64,000 nucleotides of DNA from an uncultured Muribaculaceae bacterium (GCA_910586565.1 CAJUIT010000004.1:62001-126000); one strand, 5' to 3'; counted from the stretch's first letter, positions 36,488 through 46,695 are shown. Numbers and translations: made by a program. The notes: generated from the sequence alone by a model not told the origin.

Positions 36488-39076
36488 TTAATTCTTGAAT
36501 ACCAGACTGTCGCCGTCGGCATCAATTATGATGGGCTTATCCTTATCGACTGTCTGAGCAAGAATATCTTTCGACAACCGGTTAAGAACCTGACGGTGGA
36601 TAACCCTTTTGACGGGACGGGCACCGAATTCAGGGTCGAAACCTTCTTCGGCGAGGAATTTGAGTGCCGCAGGGGTAACCTCAAGCGTGATGCCGTTCAC
36701 AGCCAGCATTTTCTTAACGCTCTTAACCTGCAGGCCCACAATCTCCTCAATCTCACGCTCATTGAGCGGGGTGAACATAATGGTTTCATCAATACGGTTG
36801 AGGAACTCGGGACGAATCGTTTGCTTGAGCATGTCAAGAACCTCCTGCTTGGTTTTCTCCACGGTCTCCTCCTTGTTCTCAGGGGTCATCTTTGCGAAAT
36901 TATCGCGGATAACCGACGAACCCATGTTGGAGGTCATGATGATGATGGTGTTCTTGAAATTGACCATGCGCCCCTTGTTATCGGTGAGACGACCATCGTC
37001 GAGCACCTGCAACAGGATGTTGAACACATCGGGGTGAGCCTTCTCTATTTCATCGAAAAGCACAACCGAATAGGGTTTACGCCTTACGGCCTCGGTGAGC
37101 TGGCCACCTTCATCGTAACCGACATATCCCGGAGGCGCTCCGACCAAACGTGAGACGGCATGCTTCTCCTGATACTCGCTCATGTCGATTCGGGTCATCA
37201 TGTTCTCATCGTCGAACAGATATTCGGCCAAAGCCTTGGCAAGCTCCGTCTTACCGACACCCGTAGTGCCGAGGAAGATGAACGAACCGATAGGTCGACG
37301 GGGATCATTAAGTCCGGCACGGCTTCGGCGAACGGCATCGGCTATGGCACGGATTGCCTCATCCTGACCCACAACTCTGTCGTGAAGTTCTTCCTCAAGA
37401 TGGAGAAGTTTCTCTTTCTCGCTCTGAACCATTTTGTTGACAGGGATTCCGGTCCACCTCGACACCACATCGGCGATATCTTCGGCGTCGACCTCCTCCT
37501 TGATGAGAGCCTTTTCGCCCTGCATCATTTTGAGCTGTTCCTGAATCTGAGCATTTTCAGATTCTTTCTGCTGTACTTTCGAATAGCGGATTTCAGCAAC
37601 CTTGGCATAGTCGCCCTCGCGTTCAGCCTTTTCGGCGTCGAAGTTGAGCTGCTCAATGTCAATTTTGTTTTGCTGCACCTTGTCGATAAGCTCCTTCTCA
37701 GCTTTCCATTTGGCCGTGAATTCCTTCTCGTCCTCACGGAGCTGGGCAAGGTCTTTCTCAAGCTCGCGCACCTTTTCCTTGTCGCCCTCGCGCTTGATAG
37801 CCTCACGCTCAATTTCTTTCTGGGCAATCATTCGCGAAATCTCATCAAGAGCCTGCGGCACCGAATCAATTTCAAGGCGCAGTTTCGAAGCGGCCTCATC
37901 AACAAGGTCAATAGCCTTGTCGGGGAGGAAACGATCGGTGATATAACGTTCCGACAGTTGCACCGCTGCGATAATCGCCTCATCACGGATGCGCACCTTG
38001 TGGTGGTTTTCGTAGCGCTCTTTCAAGCCGCGCAGAATGGCGATGGCACTCATCTCGTCAGGTTCGTTGACCATCACTTTCTGGAAGCGGCGCTCCAGAG
38101 CCTTATCTTTTTCAAAATATTTCTGATATTCATCGAGCGTTGTCGCACCGATGCTGCGGAGTTCGCCACGGGCCAATGCAGGCTTCAGAATGTTGGCGGC
38201 ATCCATAGCACCCTCACCTTTACCGGCGCCTACAAGAGTGTGGATTTCATCAATAAAGAGGATAATCTCGCCATCGCTCTGCGTAACTTCATTCACAATG
38301 GCTTTCAACCTCTCCTCAAACTCTCCTTTATATTTAGCACCGGCAACCAGGGCCCCCATGTCGAGCGAGAAAATCTGCTTTGTGCGCAGGTTCTCAGGCA
38401 CGTCGCCACGAACAATTCTCTGTGCAAGCCCCTCGGCGATGGCAGTCTTACCGGTACCCGGTTCGCCAATCAGCATGGGGTTGTTCTTTGTTCGGCGGCT
38501 CAGAATCTGAAGCACACGGCGAATCTCGTCATCGCGACCGATAACGGGGTCGAGTTTTCCCGACCGCGCCCTCTCATTGAGGTTGATGGCATACTTGTTG
38601 AGGGAATTATATGTTTCCTCAGCGCTTTGGTCGGTAGCCTTCTTTCCCTTGCGGAGCTCATCGATGGCGCTCTGCAATTCCTTCTCGCTCAATCCGGCAT
38701 CCTTGAGAATGGTTGAGGCTGCCGAATTAATCTGGAACAGAGCCATGAGCATGGCTTCGAGAGTGACATACTCGTCGCCCTGCTTTTTAGCAATGTCGAG
38801 CGACTTCTGCAACACGTCGTTGGATGTGCGGCTCAGATAAGGCTCACCACCTGAAACCTTGGGCAAGGAGGCAATCTCACGGTCAACCTGACCGGTTACA
38901 ACTGCCATATTGGCACCAATTTTCTGGAAAATGAACTTCACGAGCGACTCACCTTCCGAGATAATCCCTTTGAGCAGGTGCACCGGTTCAATTTGCTGCT
39001 GTCCCGCGTTGCGGGTGTATTCGAGCGCTTTTTGAATCGCTTCCTGCGACTTAATAGTGAAACTATTGAAATTCAT
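36488..39076 (-). CDS. clpB: ATP-dependent disaggregase ClpB
   Basis: Hexameric AAA+ chaperone that rescues aggregated proteins with DnaK. The 862-residue product has the N-terminal Clp repeat domain (IQKALEYTRNAGQQQIEPVH), AAA1 with GEPGTGKTAIAEG and LFIDEIHTLVGAG, the long coiled-coil middle domain (about 410-525) that defines ClpB, and AAA2 with GTTGVGKTELAKA and VVLFDEIEKAH. No ClpP-binding loop is expected. It is divergent from the DUF5106 gene and has its own terminator. Confidence 0.97.
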   Translation of the reverse strand: MNFNSFTIKSQEAIQKALEYTRNAGQQQIEPVHLLKGIISEGESLVKFIFQKIGANMAVVTGQVDREIASLPKVSGGEPYLSRTSNDVLQKSLDIAKKQGDEYVTLEAMLMALFQINSAASTILKDAGLSEKELQSAIDELRKGKKATDQSAEETYNSLNKYAINLNERARSGKLDPVIGRDDEIRRVLQILSRRTKNNPMLIGEPGTGKTAIAEGLAQRIVRGDVPENLRTKQIFSLDMGALVAGAKYKGEFEERLKAIVNEVTQSDGEIILFIDEIHTLVGAGKGEGAMDAANILKPALARGELRSIGATTLDEYQKYFEKDKALERRFQKVMVNEPDEMSAIAILRGLKERYENHHKVRIRDEAIIAAVQLSERYITDRFLPDKAIDLVDEAASKLRLEIDSVPQALDEISRMIAQKEIEREAIKREGDKEKVRELEKDLAQLREDEKEFTAKWKAEKELIDKVQQNKIDIEQLNFDAEKAEREGDYAKVAEIRYSKVQQKESENAQIQEQLKMMQGEKALIKEEVDAEDIADVVSRWTGIPVNKMVQSEKEKLLHLEEELHDRVVGQDEAIRAIADAVRRSRAGLNDPRRPIGSFIFLGTTGVGKTELAKALAEYLFDDENMMTRIDMSEYQEKHAVSRLVGAPPGYVGYDEGGQLTEAVRRKPYSVVLFDEIEKAHPDVFNILLQVLDDGRLTDNKGRMVNFKNTIIIMTSNMGSSVIRDNFAKMTPENKEETVEKTKQEVLDMLKQTIRPEFLNRIDETIMFTPLNEREIEEIVGLQVKSVKKMLAVNGITLEVTPAALKFLAEEGFDPEFGARPVKRVIHRQVLNRLSKDILAQTVDKDKPIIIDADGDSLVFKN

Positions 39077-39221
39077 ATAAATAGCTGTTATTTAATTCAA
39101 GTTATACAAACTGTGGATTTTTCGTTTCCGTTATATACTTATCAACAAACCTCATGCCATAATGTTTTTGGCAATTTCACATTCGCTTGAAGAATTTAAG
39201 AACTTGTTTGCGAATAAACAG

Positions 39222-39253
39222 TTTGCGAATAAACCCGCGTTTCGTTAACTTTG
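39222..39253 (+). promoter_or_regulatory. Canonical Bacteroidota promoter of the DUF5106 gene
   Basis: TTTG (39222-39225), 20-bp spacer, TAACTTTG (39246-39253). The -33 box lies in the second copy of a direct repeat GTTTGCGAATAAAC. The leader contains a TTGCCTG/CAGGCAA hairpin (39312-39331) about 16 bp before the start. Confidence 0.8.
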
Positions 39254-39347
39254 CATTTATATATTTCCGACCCGATTATTCAGACACTGATAAGCCCATG
39301 AGACTGTTCAGTTGCCTGTCGGGGCAGGCAAACTTAAAGGAATAGCA

Positions 39348-40280
39348 ATGAATTTCATATCCAAACCGGCATTGGCAGTTGTCATGGCAGCAGCGCTCGT
39401 CGCCCCCGCCATGTCGGCCCAGAGTGTCGAGAACCAATATTTCCCCTACCCCGTGGTGCCCGACAACCTCACCACACTTACAGAACGTTCCAACTTCTTT
39501 CTCGAAAACTTCTGGAACCGCTGCAATTTCAAGACCGCATTTTCCTCGATGAAGAAAATGGAGAAATCGTTCAACGACTTCACCACATTCATGCCCTACG
39601 CCGACGCCGCAACAGTTCACACCTCAATCGAAAAACTCATCAAATCGGTTGAAAAGAACCCCAAGCAACTGCTGGCTATTGCCGAAATGGCAGAAGGAGC
39701 GCTCTATTCCGACACGGCATCGGTTGTGTGCGACGAATGCTATCTCCCCTTCGCTCAGGCTGTGGCATCGAACAAAAAGATATCAAAAGCCGAAAAAGCG
39801 CGGTTTGAATATCAGGCACGGGCATTGGCCGGGTCGCAGGTTGGGATGGAAGCACCCGACTTCACCTATATAACCCCCGACGGAGCCACGGGGAAACTCA
39901 GCGACATAGCTGCCGGAGCATACGTGTTGCTGTTCATCAACGACCCCGACTGCGATGAATGCGAACTGGCCCGTGTGCGACTCGCAGCCGACCCTAATCT
40001 CAACGATTTTATAAACAAGAATCTCATAAAGGTTGTGAGTATCTACCCCAACGAGCCCAACGATGAATGGCGGGGAAAGACCGACACCTACAACAAACAA
40101 TGGCTTGTGGGTGCATGCGCCAACATCGACGAGCTCTACGACATGCGCCGTCCGCCGGTAATCTACTACCTTAACGGCAAGCATGAGATTCTATCCAAAA
40201 CTTTCAACATCGACAACCTGCTTGAGGCATTCCGGGTGGTCAACAACAAGATGGCAGCGAAAGCCGCAAACAACAACTGA
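39348..40280 (+). CDS. Exported DUF5106/thioredoxin-like protein
   Basis: 310 residues from ATG 39348 (MNFISKPALAVVMAAALVAPAMSA, a signal peptide). A helical N-terminal DUF5106-type domain (about 25-170) is followed by a thioredoxin-like domain whose active-site region reads LFINDPDCDECELARVRL, with a CDEC motif in the CxxC position, and a later cis-Pro segment RRPPVIYYLNG. Probably a periplasmic thiol oxidoreductase or a related binding protein. It lies 8 bp before mnmA, so they are co-transcribed. A TTG 36 bp upstream in frame is not a likely start. Confidence 0.8.
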   Translation: MNFISKPALAVVMAAALVAPAMSAQSVENQYFPYPVVPDNLTTLTERSNFFLENFWNRCNFKTAFSSMKKMEKSFNDFTTFMPYADAATVHTSIEKLIKSVEKNPKQLLAIAEMAEGALYSDTASVVCDECYLPFAQAVASNKKISKAEKARFEYQARALAGSQVGMEAPDFTYITPDGATGKLSDIAAGAYVLLFINDPDCDECELARVRLAADPNLNDFINKNLIKVVSIYPNEPNDEWRGKTDTYNKQWLVGACANIDELYDMRRPPVIYYLNGKHEILSKTFNIDNLLEAFRVVNNKMAAKAANNN

Positions 40281-40288
40281 TTTTTCAG

Positions 40289-41365
40289 ATGAAGATTGCT
40301 GTATTGATTTCAGGAGGAGTTGACAGCGCCGTTGCGGTGCACCGTCTGCTTGAGCAGGGACATGATCTGCACCTGTTCTACATCCGCATCGGCATGGATA
40401 ACGACGAGGGGGATTGCTCGGCTGAAGAAGACATCGAGATGTGCCGCTTCATAGCCGCACGCTACAATCTGCCGTTCGATGTGGTGTCGCTTCACAACGA
40501 GTATTGGGAGAATGTGATGGAATATGCGTTGCACACCGTGAAGGAGGGATTGACACCCAACCCCGACATAATGTGCAACAAGATGATAAAATTCGGTTTT
40601 TTCGAGGAGCGCTGGGGACATGTGTTCGACAAAACAGCCACCGGCCACTACGCTTCCACCACCGAGAAGAACGGCAAGGTGTGGCTTGCCACTGCTGTCG
40701 ACCCGGTGAAAGACCAAACCGACTTCCTGGCACGAATCTCCTACAAACAGCTCAGCCATCTGATGTTCCCCATCGGCGACATACCCAAATCGCAGGTGAG
40801 GGAAATTGCCGTTGCCACACGCATGCCCAACGCCTACCGCAAGGATAGCCAGGGCATCTGTTTCCTCGGCAAAATAAACTATAACGACTTCATTCGCCGT
40901 CATCTCGGCGAAAAGAAAGGAGCCATCATTGAAATCGAGACCGGCAGGAAACTCGGTGAGCACAACGGCTACTGGTTCCACACTATCGGCCAGCGTAAAG
41001 GGCTCGGTCTGAGCGGCGGCCCGTGGTATGTGGTGAAAAAAAACATCCACGACAACGTTATATATGTAAGCCACGGCTACGACTGCGAAAAACAATATGG
41101 CAATGTAGTTCACCTTGATGAGATGCACTTCATCACCGAGAACCCCTGGCCCGATAAAACAACTGTGGAAATAGCTTTCAAAAACAGGCATGCGCCCAAT
41201 TTCACCAAAGCCACACTCACACACATCGCCGATAAGGAATATGTTGTGGAGGCGGCCGAGAAGATTCAGGGAATCGCTCCCGGGCAGTTTGGTGTCATAT
41301 ATGACAAAGATGCCAAGATATGCTATGGAAGCGGCATAATAACAGGCCGTCAGGTCGAGATGTAA
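40289..41365 (+). CDS. mnmA: tRNA-specific 2-thiouridylase MnmA
   Basis: Adds sulfur to U34 of tRNA-Glu, -Gln and -Lys. The PP-loop SGGVDSAVAV (residues 8-17), catalytic Cys96 in NPDIMCNKMIKF and Cys191 in DSQGICFLG form the expected pair. The 358-residue length is normal, and the C-terminal domain with GIAPGQFGVIYD is complete. It follows the DUF5106 gene closely and is followed by the DUF151 gene at 16 bp. Confidence 0.95.
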   Translation: MKIAVLISGGVDSAVAVHRLLEQGHDLHLFYIRIGMDNDEGDCSAEEDIEMCRFIAARYNLPFDVVSLHNEYWENVMEYALHTVKEGLTPNPDIMCNKMIKFGFFEERWGHVFDKTATGHYASTTEKNGKVWLATAVDPVKDQTDFLARISYKQLSHLMFPIGDIPKSQVREIAVATRMPNAYRKDSQGICFLGKINYNDFIRRHLGEKKGAIIEIETGRKLGEHNGYWFHTIGQRKGLGLSGGPWYVVKKNIHDNVIYVSHGYDCEKQYGNVVHLDEMHFITENPWPDKTTVEIAFKNRHAPNFTKATLTHIADKEYVVEAAEKIQGIAPGQFGVIYDKDAKICYGSGIITGRQVEM

Positions 41366-41381
41366 CACAAACGATTCAGCC

Positions 41382-42020
41382 ATGTCAGCAACAGACCATA
41401 ATAATCCGACACACGGCAACGGCCGAATTCGCCTGAGAGTGCTCGGAATCTCCTATAGCCAGATTCAATCGGGAGCTTACGCGCTGATTCTTGCCCAAAC
41501 CGATGGACCCTACCGCATTCCGGTGGTGGTTGGAGCGGCCGAAGCACAATCCATCGCCATAAAAATGGAGGGGATAATTCCGCCCCGCCCCATGACCCAC
41601 GACCTTTTCGCCTCACTTGCCCACGCTTTCGGCATTGAGCTGAAAGATGTGTTCATTCACAAGTTTGAGGATGGTATATTCTCATCGGAACTAACCTTTG
41701 AAGATAAAAACGGTGTGGAGGTCAGCCTTGATGCACGCACGTCGGATGCCATTGCCATCGCCATGCGCACCAACACACCTATATTCACCACCCCCGAGAT
41801 TCTGGAAGAAACCGGCTTTATAATGGAAATTCAGGATGCTTCAGGGAAAGAGGGTGAAAATGAAGCTGATGCAACCGCCACAGGCAGTGACACCCCTGAA
41901 ACCAAATCACGCCAGGAACTCGAAAAGATGATGCAGGAGCACATCGACAACGAGGAATATGAAGAGGCCGCCAGAATCAAACGCATACTTGATTCACTGC
42001 CCGACACACCGGAATTATAA
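41382..42020 (+). CDS. Bifunctional nuclease (DUF151) with UvrB/UvrC motif
   Basis: 212 residues. The DUF151 domain is seen in RIPVVVGAAEAQSIAIKMEG, RPMTHDLFASL and DARTSDAIAIAMRTNTPIF; a C-terminal UVR motif (LEKMMQEHIDNEEYEEAARI) follows an acidic linker. The family has been reported to have nuclease activity, but its cell role is unclear. It sits between mnmA and the nucleoside permease on the same strand. Confidence 0.88.
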   Translation: MSATDHNNPTHGNGRIRLRVLGISYSQIQSGAYALILAQTDGPYRIPVVVGAAEAQSIAIKMEGIIPPRPMTHDLFASLAHAFGIELKDVFIHKFEDGIFSSELTFEDKNGVEVSLDARTSDAIAIAMRTNTPIFTTPEILEETGFIMEIQDASGKEGENEADATATGSDTPETKSRQELEKMMQEHIDNEEYEEAARIKRILDSLPDTPEL

Positions 42021-42060
42021 TACCGATAACCACGAACAAACATAAAACACTACAATACAC

Positions 42061-43431
42061 ATGAAAACTGTTAAAATTCGCCTTTCGGTGATGAACTTCC
42101 TCGAGTTCGCAGTGTGGGGTGCCTACCTCACCTGTATGGGGAACTACCTCGGCCGAGTTGGAATGGGAAACGAAATTTCCTGGTTCTATGCAATTCAGGG
42201 AATCGTGTCAATCTTCATGCCCACAATCATGGGTATCGTCGCCGACAAATTTATCCAACCGCAACGGTTGCTCGGTCTGTGCCATTTCATGGCAGGCATC
42301 TCAATGGTGGCACTGTTCTATCTCGGACTTACGAACCCGATGCCCGACAAAACCGTTTTCATAACCATCTACACCATAAGTGTGGCGTTCTACATGCCCA
42401 CTTTGGCGCTCTCCAACACAACGGCATTCACAATTCTCAAAGACAACAACCTTGACACGGTTAAAGACTTCCCGCCGATACGTGTTCTCGGCACAGTCGG
42501 TTTTATCATCACCATGTGGATTGTGAACTGCGCCACATTCAATAACGGCGAGCTGGGCTTTACATTCGGCCAAAGTGAATTCAAGTTCCAGTACACCTAC
42601 ATGCAGTTCCTCGTTTCGGGTGTGCTTAGCCTTCTGCTTTTCATCTATTGCTTCACCCTGCCGCAATGCAAACTCACCCGCAAGGAGCAGCAGTCGCTCA
42701 CCGAGCAGCTCGGGCTTAACGCATTCAAACTGTTCAAGCAGCGCAAGATGGCTCTGTTCTTCATCTTCTCCATGCTTCTGGGCATGTCGCTTCAGGTGAC
42801 CAACGGTTTCGCCGGACCGTTCCTCACAAGCTTCAAGAGCAGTCCCATTGCTGAAATCGCCGATAGTTTCGCCGCCAATAATGCCACGATGCTTGTGTCG
42901 GTGTCGCAAGTGAGCGAGGCTCTGTGCATTCTGCTCATCCCCTTCTTCCTGAAACGCTTCGGCATCAAAACCGTGATGCTTATGGCCATGACAGCATGGG
43001 TTCTCCGTTTCGGTCTGTTTGGCGTCGGCTCGCCCGATTTCCCCGGCGTTACACTGTTCTTCCTCTCCTGCATCGTTTACGGCGTAGCGTTCGACTTTTT
43101 CAATGTGTCGGGCGGTCTTTATGTCGACCAGGAGTGCGACCCATCCACTAAAGCCTCGGCACAAGGATTGTTCATGCTCATGACCAACGGCCTCGGTGCC
43201 ACAATCGGCACTCTGTCTGCCGGAGCCGTAGTGAACCATTTCTGCAAATGGGAAAACGGAGTGCTTGTTGGCGACTGGACAACCACATGGCTCATTTTCG
43301 CAGGCTATGCCCTTGTTGTGGCAGTGCTGTTCATGCTGGTTTTCCGTGACCCGGCAAAATCCGGCAAAACAAAAATGTCGGTCGACACAGCCACGGAATA
43401 TGGCAACGATCCCGACGGTTTCACAAACTGA
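42061..43431 (+). CDS. Nucleoside permease, NupG-like MFS
   Basis: Proton-coupled nucleoside importer. The 456-residue product has about 12 membrane segments and the start MKTVKIRLSVMNFLEFAVWGAYL with SVMNFLEFAVWGAY, characteristic of the NHS family; IMGIVADKF is the MFS loop motif. Close to the DUF151 gene upstream (40 bp) and to rsmE downstream (20 bp). Substrate range is inferred from the family. Confidence 0.85.
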   Translation: MKTVKIRLSVMNFLEFAVWGAYLTCMGNYLGRVGMGNEISWFYAIQGIVSIFMPTIMGIVADKFIQPQRLLGLCHFMAGISMVALFYLGLTNPMPDKTVFITIYTISVAFYMPTLALSNTTAFTILKDNNLDTVKDFPPIRVLGTVGFIITMWIVNCATFNNGELGFTFGQSEFKFQYTYMQFLVSGVLSLLLFIYCFTLPQCKLTRKEQQSLTEQLGLNAFKLFKQRKMALFFIFSMLLGMSLQVTNGFAGPFLTSFKSSPIAEIADSFAANNATMLVSVSQVSEALCILLIPFFLKRFGIKTVMLMAMTAWVLRFGLFGVGSPDFPGVTLFFLSCIVYGVAFDFFNVSGGLYVDQECDPSTKASAQGLFMLMTNGLGATIGTLSAGAVVNHFCKWENGVLVGDWTTTWLIFAGYALVVAVLFMLVFRDPAKSGKTKMSVDTATEYGNDPDGFTN

Positions 43432-43451
43432 AATTTCTATAATATAAACAA

Positions 43452-44168
43452 GTGATACAGTTCTTTGCCCCCGACATAGAATCGACATTGACCTTGCCCG
43501 AGAGCGATTCCCAACACTGCGTTAAAGTGTTGAGGAAGGTTCCCGGCGACATAATCGAGGTTGTTGACGGAAAAGGCAACCGGTTCACATGCCGGTTGCT
43601 CGAAGCCCATTCCAAACATGCGCGGGTTGAAATTGTGGGACGCGAAAGTCTCCCGCCGTTCTGGCCCAACCGAATTGCCATAGGAGTTGCACCCACCAAG
43701 CATCTCGACCGCATGGAATGGCTCACCGAAAAGCTCACCGAAATTGGAGTGAACTCAATCACCCCGCTGCTGTGCCGATGGTCGGAACGGAAAGACATCA
43801 AAACCGTGCGGCTCGAAAAGATTGCCGTTTCGGCAATGAAACAAAGTTTGAAAGCTGTGTGCCCCGAGATTTCTCCCATCACACCGTTCAAACGTTTTGT
43901 CGACTCGGTAAAGGACTATCCTCAAAAATTCATCGCCCACTGCGACGACAACCAACCACGGCAACTTCTGTCGCAACTCTACCGCCCAGACATCGACACG
44001 GTGATAATTATCGGCCCTGAGGGGGATTTCTCCCCCGAGGAGATTGCCGCCGCTGTGGATGCCGGTTTTGTCGCCGTATCGCTTGGCGATGCGCGGCTGC
44101 GCACCGAGACCGCCGCACTCGTGGCATGCGACACCTGCCACATCATCAACCAGTTGCATCAACATTAA
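43452..44168 (+). CDS. rsmE: 16S rRNA m3U1498 methyltransferase RsmE
   Basis: SPOUT methyltransferase. The N-terminal PUA-like part (SDSQHCVKVLRKVPGDIIEV) precedes the knotted domain with KHLDRMEWLTEKLTEIGV, IIGPEGDFSPEEI and LGDARLRTETAAL. The start is GTG at 43452 (MIQFFAPDIE), which matches the usual RsmE beginning; no ATG is nearby. The 238-residue length is normal. kdsA starts 7 bp after its stop. Confidence 0.94.
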   Translation: MIQFFAPDIESTLTLPESDSQHCVKVLRKVPGDIIEVVDGKGNRFTCRLLEAHSKHARVEIVGRESLPPFWPNRIAIGVAPTKHLDRMEWLTEKLTEIGVNSITPLLCRWSERKDIKTVRLEKIAVSAMKQSLKAVCPEISPITPFKRFVDSVKDYPQKFIAHCDDNQPRQLLSQLYRPDIDTVIIIGPEGDFSPEEIAAAVDAGFVAVSLGDARLRTETAALVACDTCHIINQLHQH

Positions 44169-44175
44169 TCGACTT

Positions 44176-45018
44176 ATGGATTATAGTAATATAACCGACT
44201 ATCTCGCATCATCAACGACAGGCAATTTCTTTCTGCTTGCCGGGCCATGCGTTATTGAAGGTGAGGAGATGGCGCTCGACATTGCCGAGCGCGTGGCATC
44301 TCTCACATCAGCCTTGGCGATTCCCTATGTGTTCAAAGGGAGCTATCGCAAGGCCAACCGTTCACGCATCGACTCATTCACCGGAATAGGCGACGAGAAA
44401 GCGCTGAAAATACTGCGGAAAGTGCGCGAAACATTCGGCATTCCCGTTGTCACCGACATCCACACCGCTGAAGAAGCTGCAATGGCTGCCGAATATGTCG
44501 ACATACTGCAGATTCCGGCATTCCTTTGCCGCCAGACCGACCTCCTCGTAGCCGCAGCTAAAACAGGCCGAATGGTCAACATTAAGAAAGGTCAATTCCT
44601 GTCGCCCGAAGCCATGCGTCATGCCGTGCAGAAAGTGCGCGATGCCGGTAACCCGCAGGTAGCTGTGACCGAACGCGGCACAACTTTCGGCTATCAGGAT
44701 CTTATCGTTGACTATCGCGGCATCCCAGAAATGCAGAAACAGGGGTGCCCTGTGATTCTTGATGTGACACACTCGCTCCAGCAGCCCAACCAGACAGCCG
44801 GTGTGACAGGCGGACGCCCCGACATGATTGAAACCATTGCCCGCGCCGGCATCGCAGTAGGTGTTGACGGTATTTTCATCGAAACCCATCAGAACCCCGC
44901 AGTGGCGAAAAGCGACGGCGCCAACATGCTCCCGCTCGACCAAATGGGCAAACTCCTCTCCCACCTCACACTCATCCGCGCAAGTGTGAACGCAATCAAC
45001 AGCAATCCGAACATCTAA
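44176..45018 (+). CDS. kdsA: 3-deoxy-D-manno-octulosonate 8-phosphate synthase
   Basis: Condenses arabinose-5-phosphate with PEP for LPS Kdo. Motifs LLAGPCVIEGEEMALDIAE, FKGSYRKANRSR, DILQIPAFLCRQTDLLVAAA, NIKKGQFLSPE and DVTHSLQQPNQTAG are all present. I start at ATG 44176 (MDYSNITDYL), giving 280 residues; translation from farther upstream would run through the rsmE gene in another frame. The enzyme has Asn (KGSYRKAN) and a Cys in AGPC, the pattern of metal-dependent forms, which is a tentative reading. Confidence 0.95.
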   Translation: MDYSNITDYLASSTTGNFFLLAGPCVIEGEEMALDIAERVASLTSALAIPYVFKGSYRKANRSRIDSFTGIGDEKALKILRKVRETFGIPVVTDIHTAEEAAMAAEYVDILQIPAFLCRQTDLLVAAAKTGRMVNIKKGQFLSPEAMRHAVQKVRDAGNPQVAVTERGTTFGYQDLIVDYRGIPEMQKQGCPVILDVTHSLQQPNQTAGVTGGRPDMIETIARAGIAVGVDGIFIETHQNPAVAKSDGANMLPLDQMGKLLSHLTLIRASVNAINSNPNI

Positions 45019-45078
45019 CCCCGGAGCATCCCACAGAGGGATTTCTCCGTTTCATACATTCTATCATTCTCAACATTT

Positions 45079-46671
45079 ATGAATTTTCGCAAATTAATTG
45101 GCTCTTGCATGATTGCAGGCGTGTGTCTTGGTTCGGCAAACGCCCAGGAGGGTCTCAACGACCCCATGACAAAAGCCATGATGGACGTTTATAACCAGGA
45201 ACTCGCCCAAAATCCGCAATCCTACGAAATCTATTTCCGACGCGCCAACGAATACTATAAATTCAACCAATATCTGCGCGCCCTCTCCGATATTGACAAC
45301 GCGCTGAAGTACACTCCGGCCAACGACAGCGACATGCTGTTTCAGTGCCACATGCTTAAAGGTGACATCTATCTTATGCTCGACAAGCAAACCGAGGCAC
45401 TGAAAGAGTTCACCGAAGCCACTCGTCTCGACCCCACATCGTTCATGGCTCTTTATCAGAAAGCCAACTGCGAATATGAGACTGGCGACTATGCCCAGGC
45501 TAAAATCGATTACAATCGTCTGCGGTCGAACAACGGACGTAGCGCCGAGGCCCTCACCGGTCTGGCACGCATTGCCGTGAAGGAACACAACCTCGGGCTT
45601 GCATCGGAATATATGGACGATGCCGTTGCCATGATGCCTGCCGACAGCGACATTTATGTGCGCCGCAGTTCGGTGCGCCGCATGCTCGGAAACAACACCG
45701 GCGCCGTCGACGACCTCCTCATGGCCATCAGCATCAACAACTCCCCCAAAGCATTCCAGCAGCTTATCGAGGTGAGCAACGAGGATTATCCGGCCGTTAT
45801 AACCGCTCTCAGCAACGCCGTGCATCAGGCACCCGAGCAGGGTATGTTCTACTATATCCGCGCTGTCATTGCCCAGGCTCACGACCATTTCCCCTCGGCT
45901 ATCGCCGACTACAACAAAATCATCGACGAGAACATGTATAACTACGCCGGCATCTACGGGTCGCTTGCCGAATGCCAGTATGCACTTTGCAATTTCAGCG
46001 AAGCTCTCGAGAATGTTAACAAAGCCATCGGAATGAGCCGAGACAACGGAGAATATCTGGTTACTCTCGCAAAGATTTGCCGGGCGCAACAGCGCTATGA
46101 CGATGCCATGCGCGCTATCGACAGCGCTATCGAGAAACTCCCTTCATCGGCCGAGGCTAAGGCCGAAAAGGGGCGCCTGCTGTTCTCCACAGGCCGTTAT
46201 GATGAGGCCTCAACACTGTTTGGCGAACTCATTATGGATGCCCCCGATGTGCCGATGAACTACCTGCTGCGCGGCTGGGTGATGACCGACGGACAGAAAA
46301 AAAGTGCCGATGCGCTGAATCTCTACCGACGCATGGCCTCGATTGAGACCGACACAAACTCCGTTCAATCGCTTCACGGATTTGCACTTCTGTTCTCAGG
46401 CAAAAAGGAAGAAGCGTTGAAATGGGCAGAATCAGCGCTCAACAACGAAAAAGATTCCGACGGGCGCAAACACTACATTGTGGCCTGCCTCTATGCACAG
46501 GCCGGTGAAACCGACCGCGCATTCGATTGTCTGGAAACCGCTCTCAACAAGGGGTATGCCAACCGCTATAACCTAACCGTGAACGACGATGCGCGCATGA
46601 ATGTGGCACCTTTGCGCGAAGGCAGCCGCCTCACCACCCTGTTGGCCAACTACTCTTATATCTTTGAATAA
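45079..46671 (+). CDS. Exported TPR protein
   Basis: 530 residues with a signal peptide (LIGSCMIAGVCLGSANA) and tetratricopeptide repeats over most of the length, for example YEIYFRRANEYYKFNQYLRA, HMLKGDIYLMLDKQTEALKE and FMALYQKANCEYETGDYAQA. Such proteins act as periplasmic scaffolds; no partner is evident. A strong hairpin follows 24 bp after the stop. Confidence 0.85.
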   Translation: MNFRKLIGSCMIAGVCLGSANAQEGLNDPMTKAMMDVYNQELAQNPQSYEIYFRRANEYYKFNQYLRALSDIDNALKYTPANDSDMLFQCHMLKGDIYLMLDKQTEALKEFTEATRLDPTSFMALYQKANCEYETGDYAQAKIDYNRLRSNNGRSAEALTGLARIAVKEHNLGLASEYMDDAVAMMPADSDIYVRRSSVRRMLGNNTGAVDDLLMAISINNSPKAFQQLIEVSNEDYPAVITALSNAVHQAPEQGMFYYIRAVIAQAHDHFPSAIADYNKIIDENMYNYAGIYGSLAECQYALCNFSEALENVNKAIGMSRDNGEYLVTLAKICRAQQRYDDAMRAIDSAIEKLPSSAEAKAEKGRLLFSTGRYDEASTLFGELIMDAPDVPMNYLLRGWVMTDGQKKSADALNLYRRMASIETDTNSVQSLHGFALLFSGKKEEALKWAESALNNEKDSDGRKHYIVACLYAQAGETDRAFDCLETALNKGYANRYNLTVNDDARMNVAPLREGSRLTTLLANYSYIFE

Positions 46672-46695
46672 CAGTCTGATTCCATAGAAAGGAGT

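Noticed and set aside
36461..38716. Long plus-strand frames over clpB
   Set aside because: Leu/Phe-rich antisense shadows of clpB.
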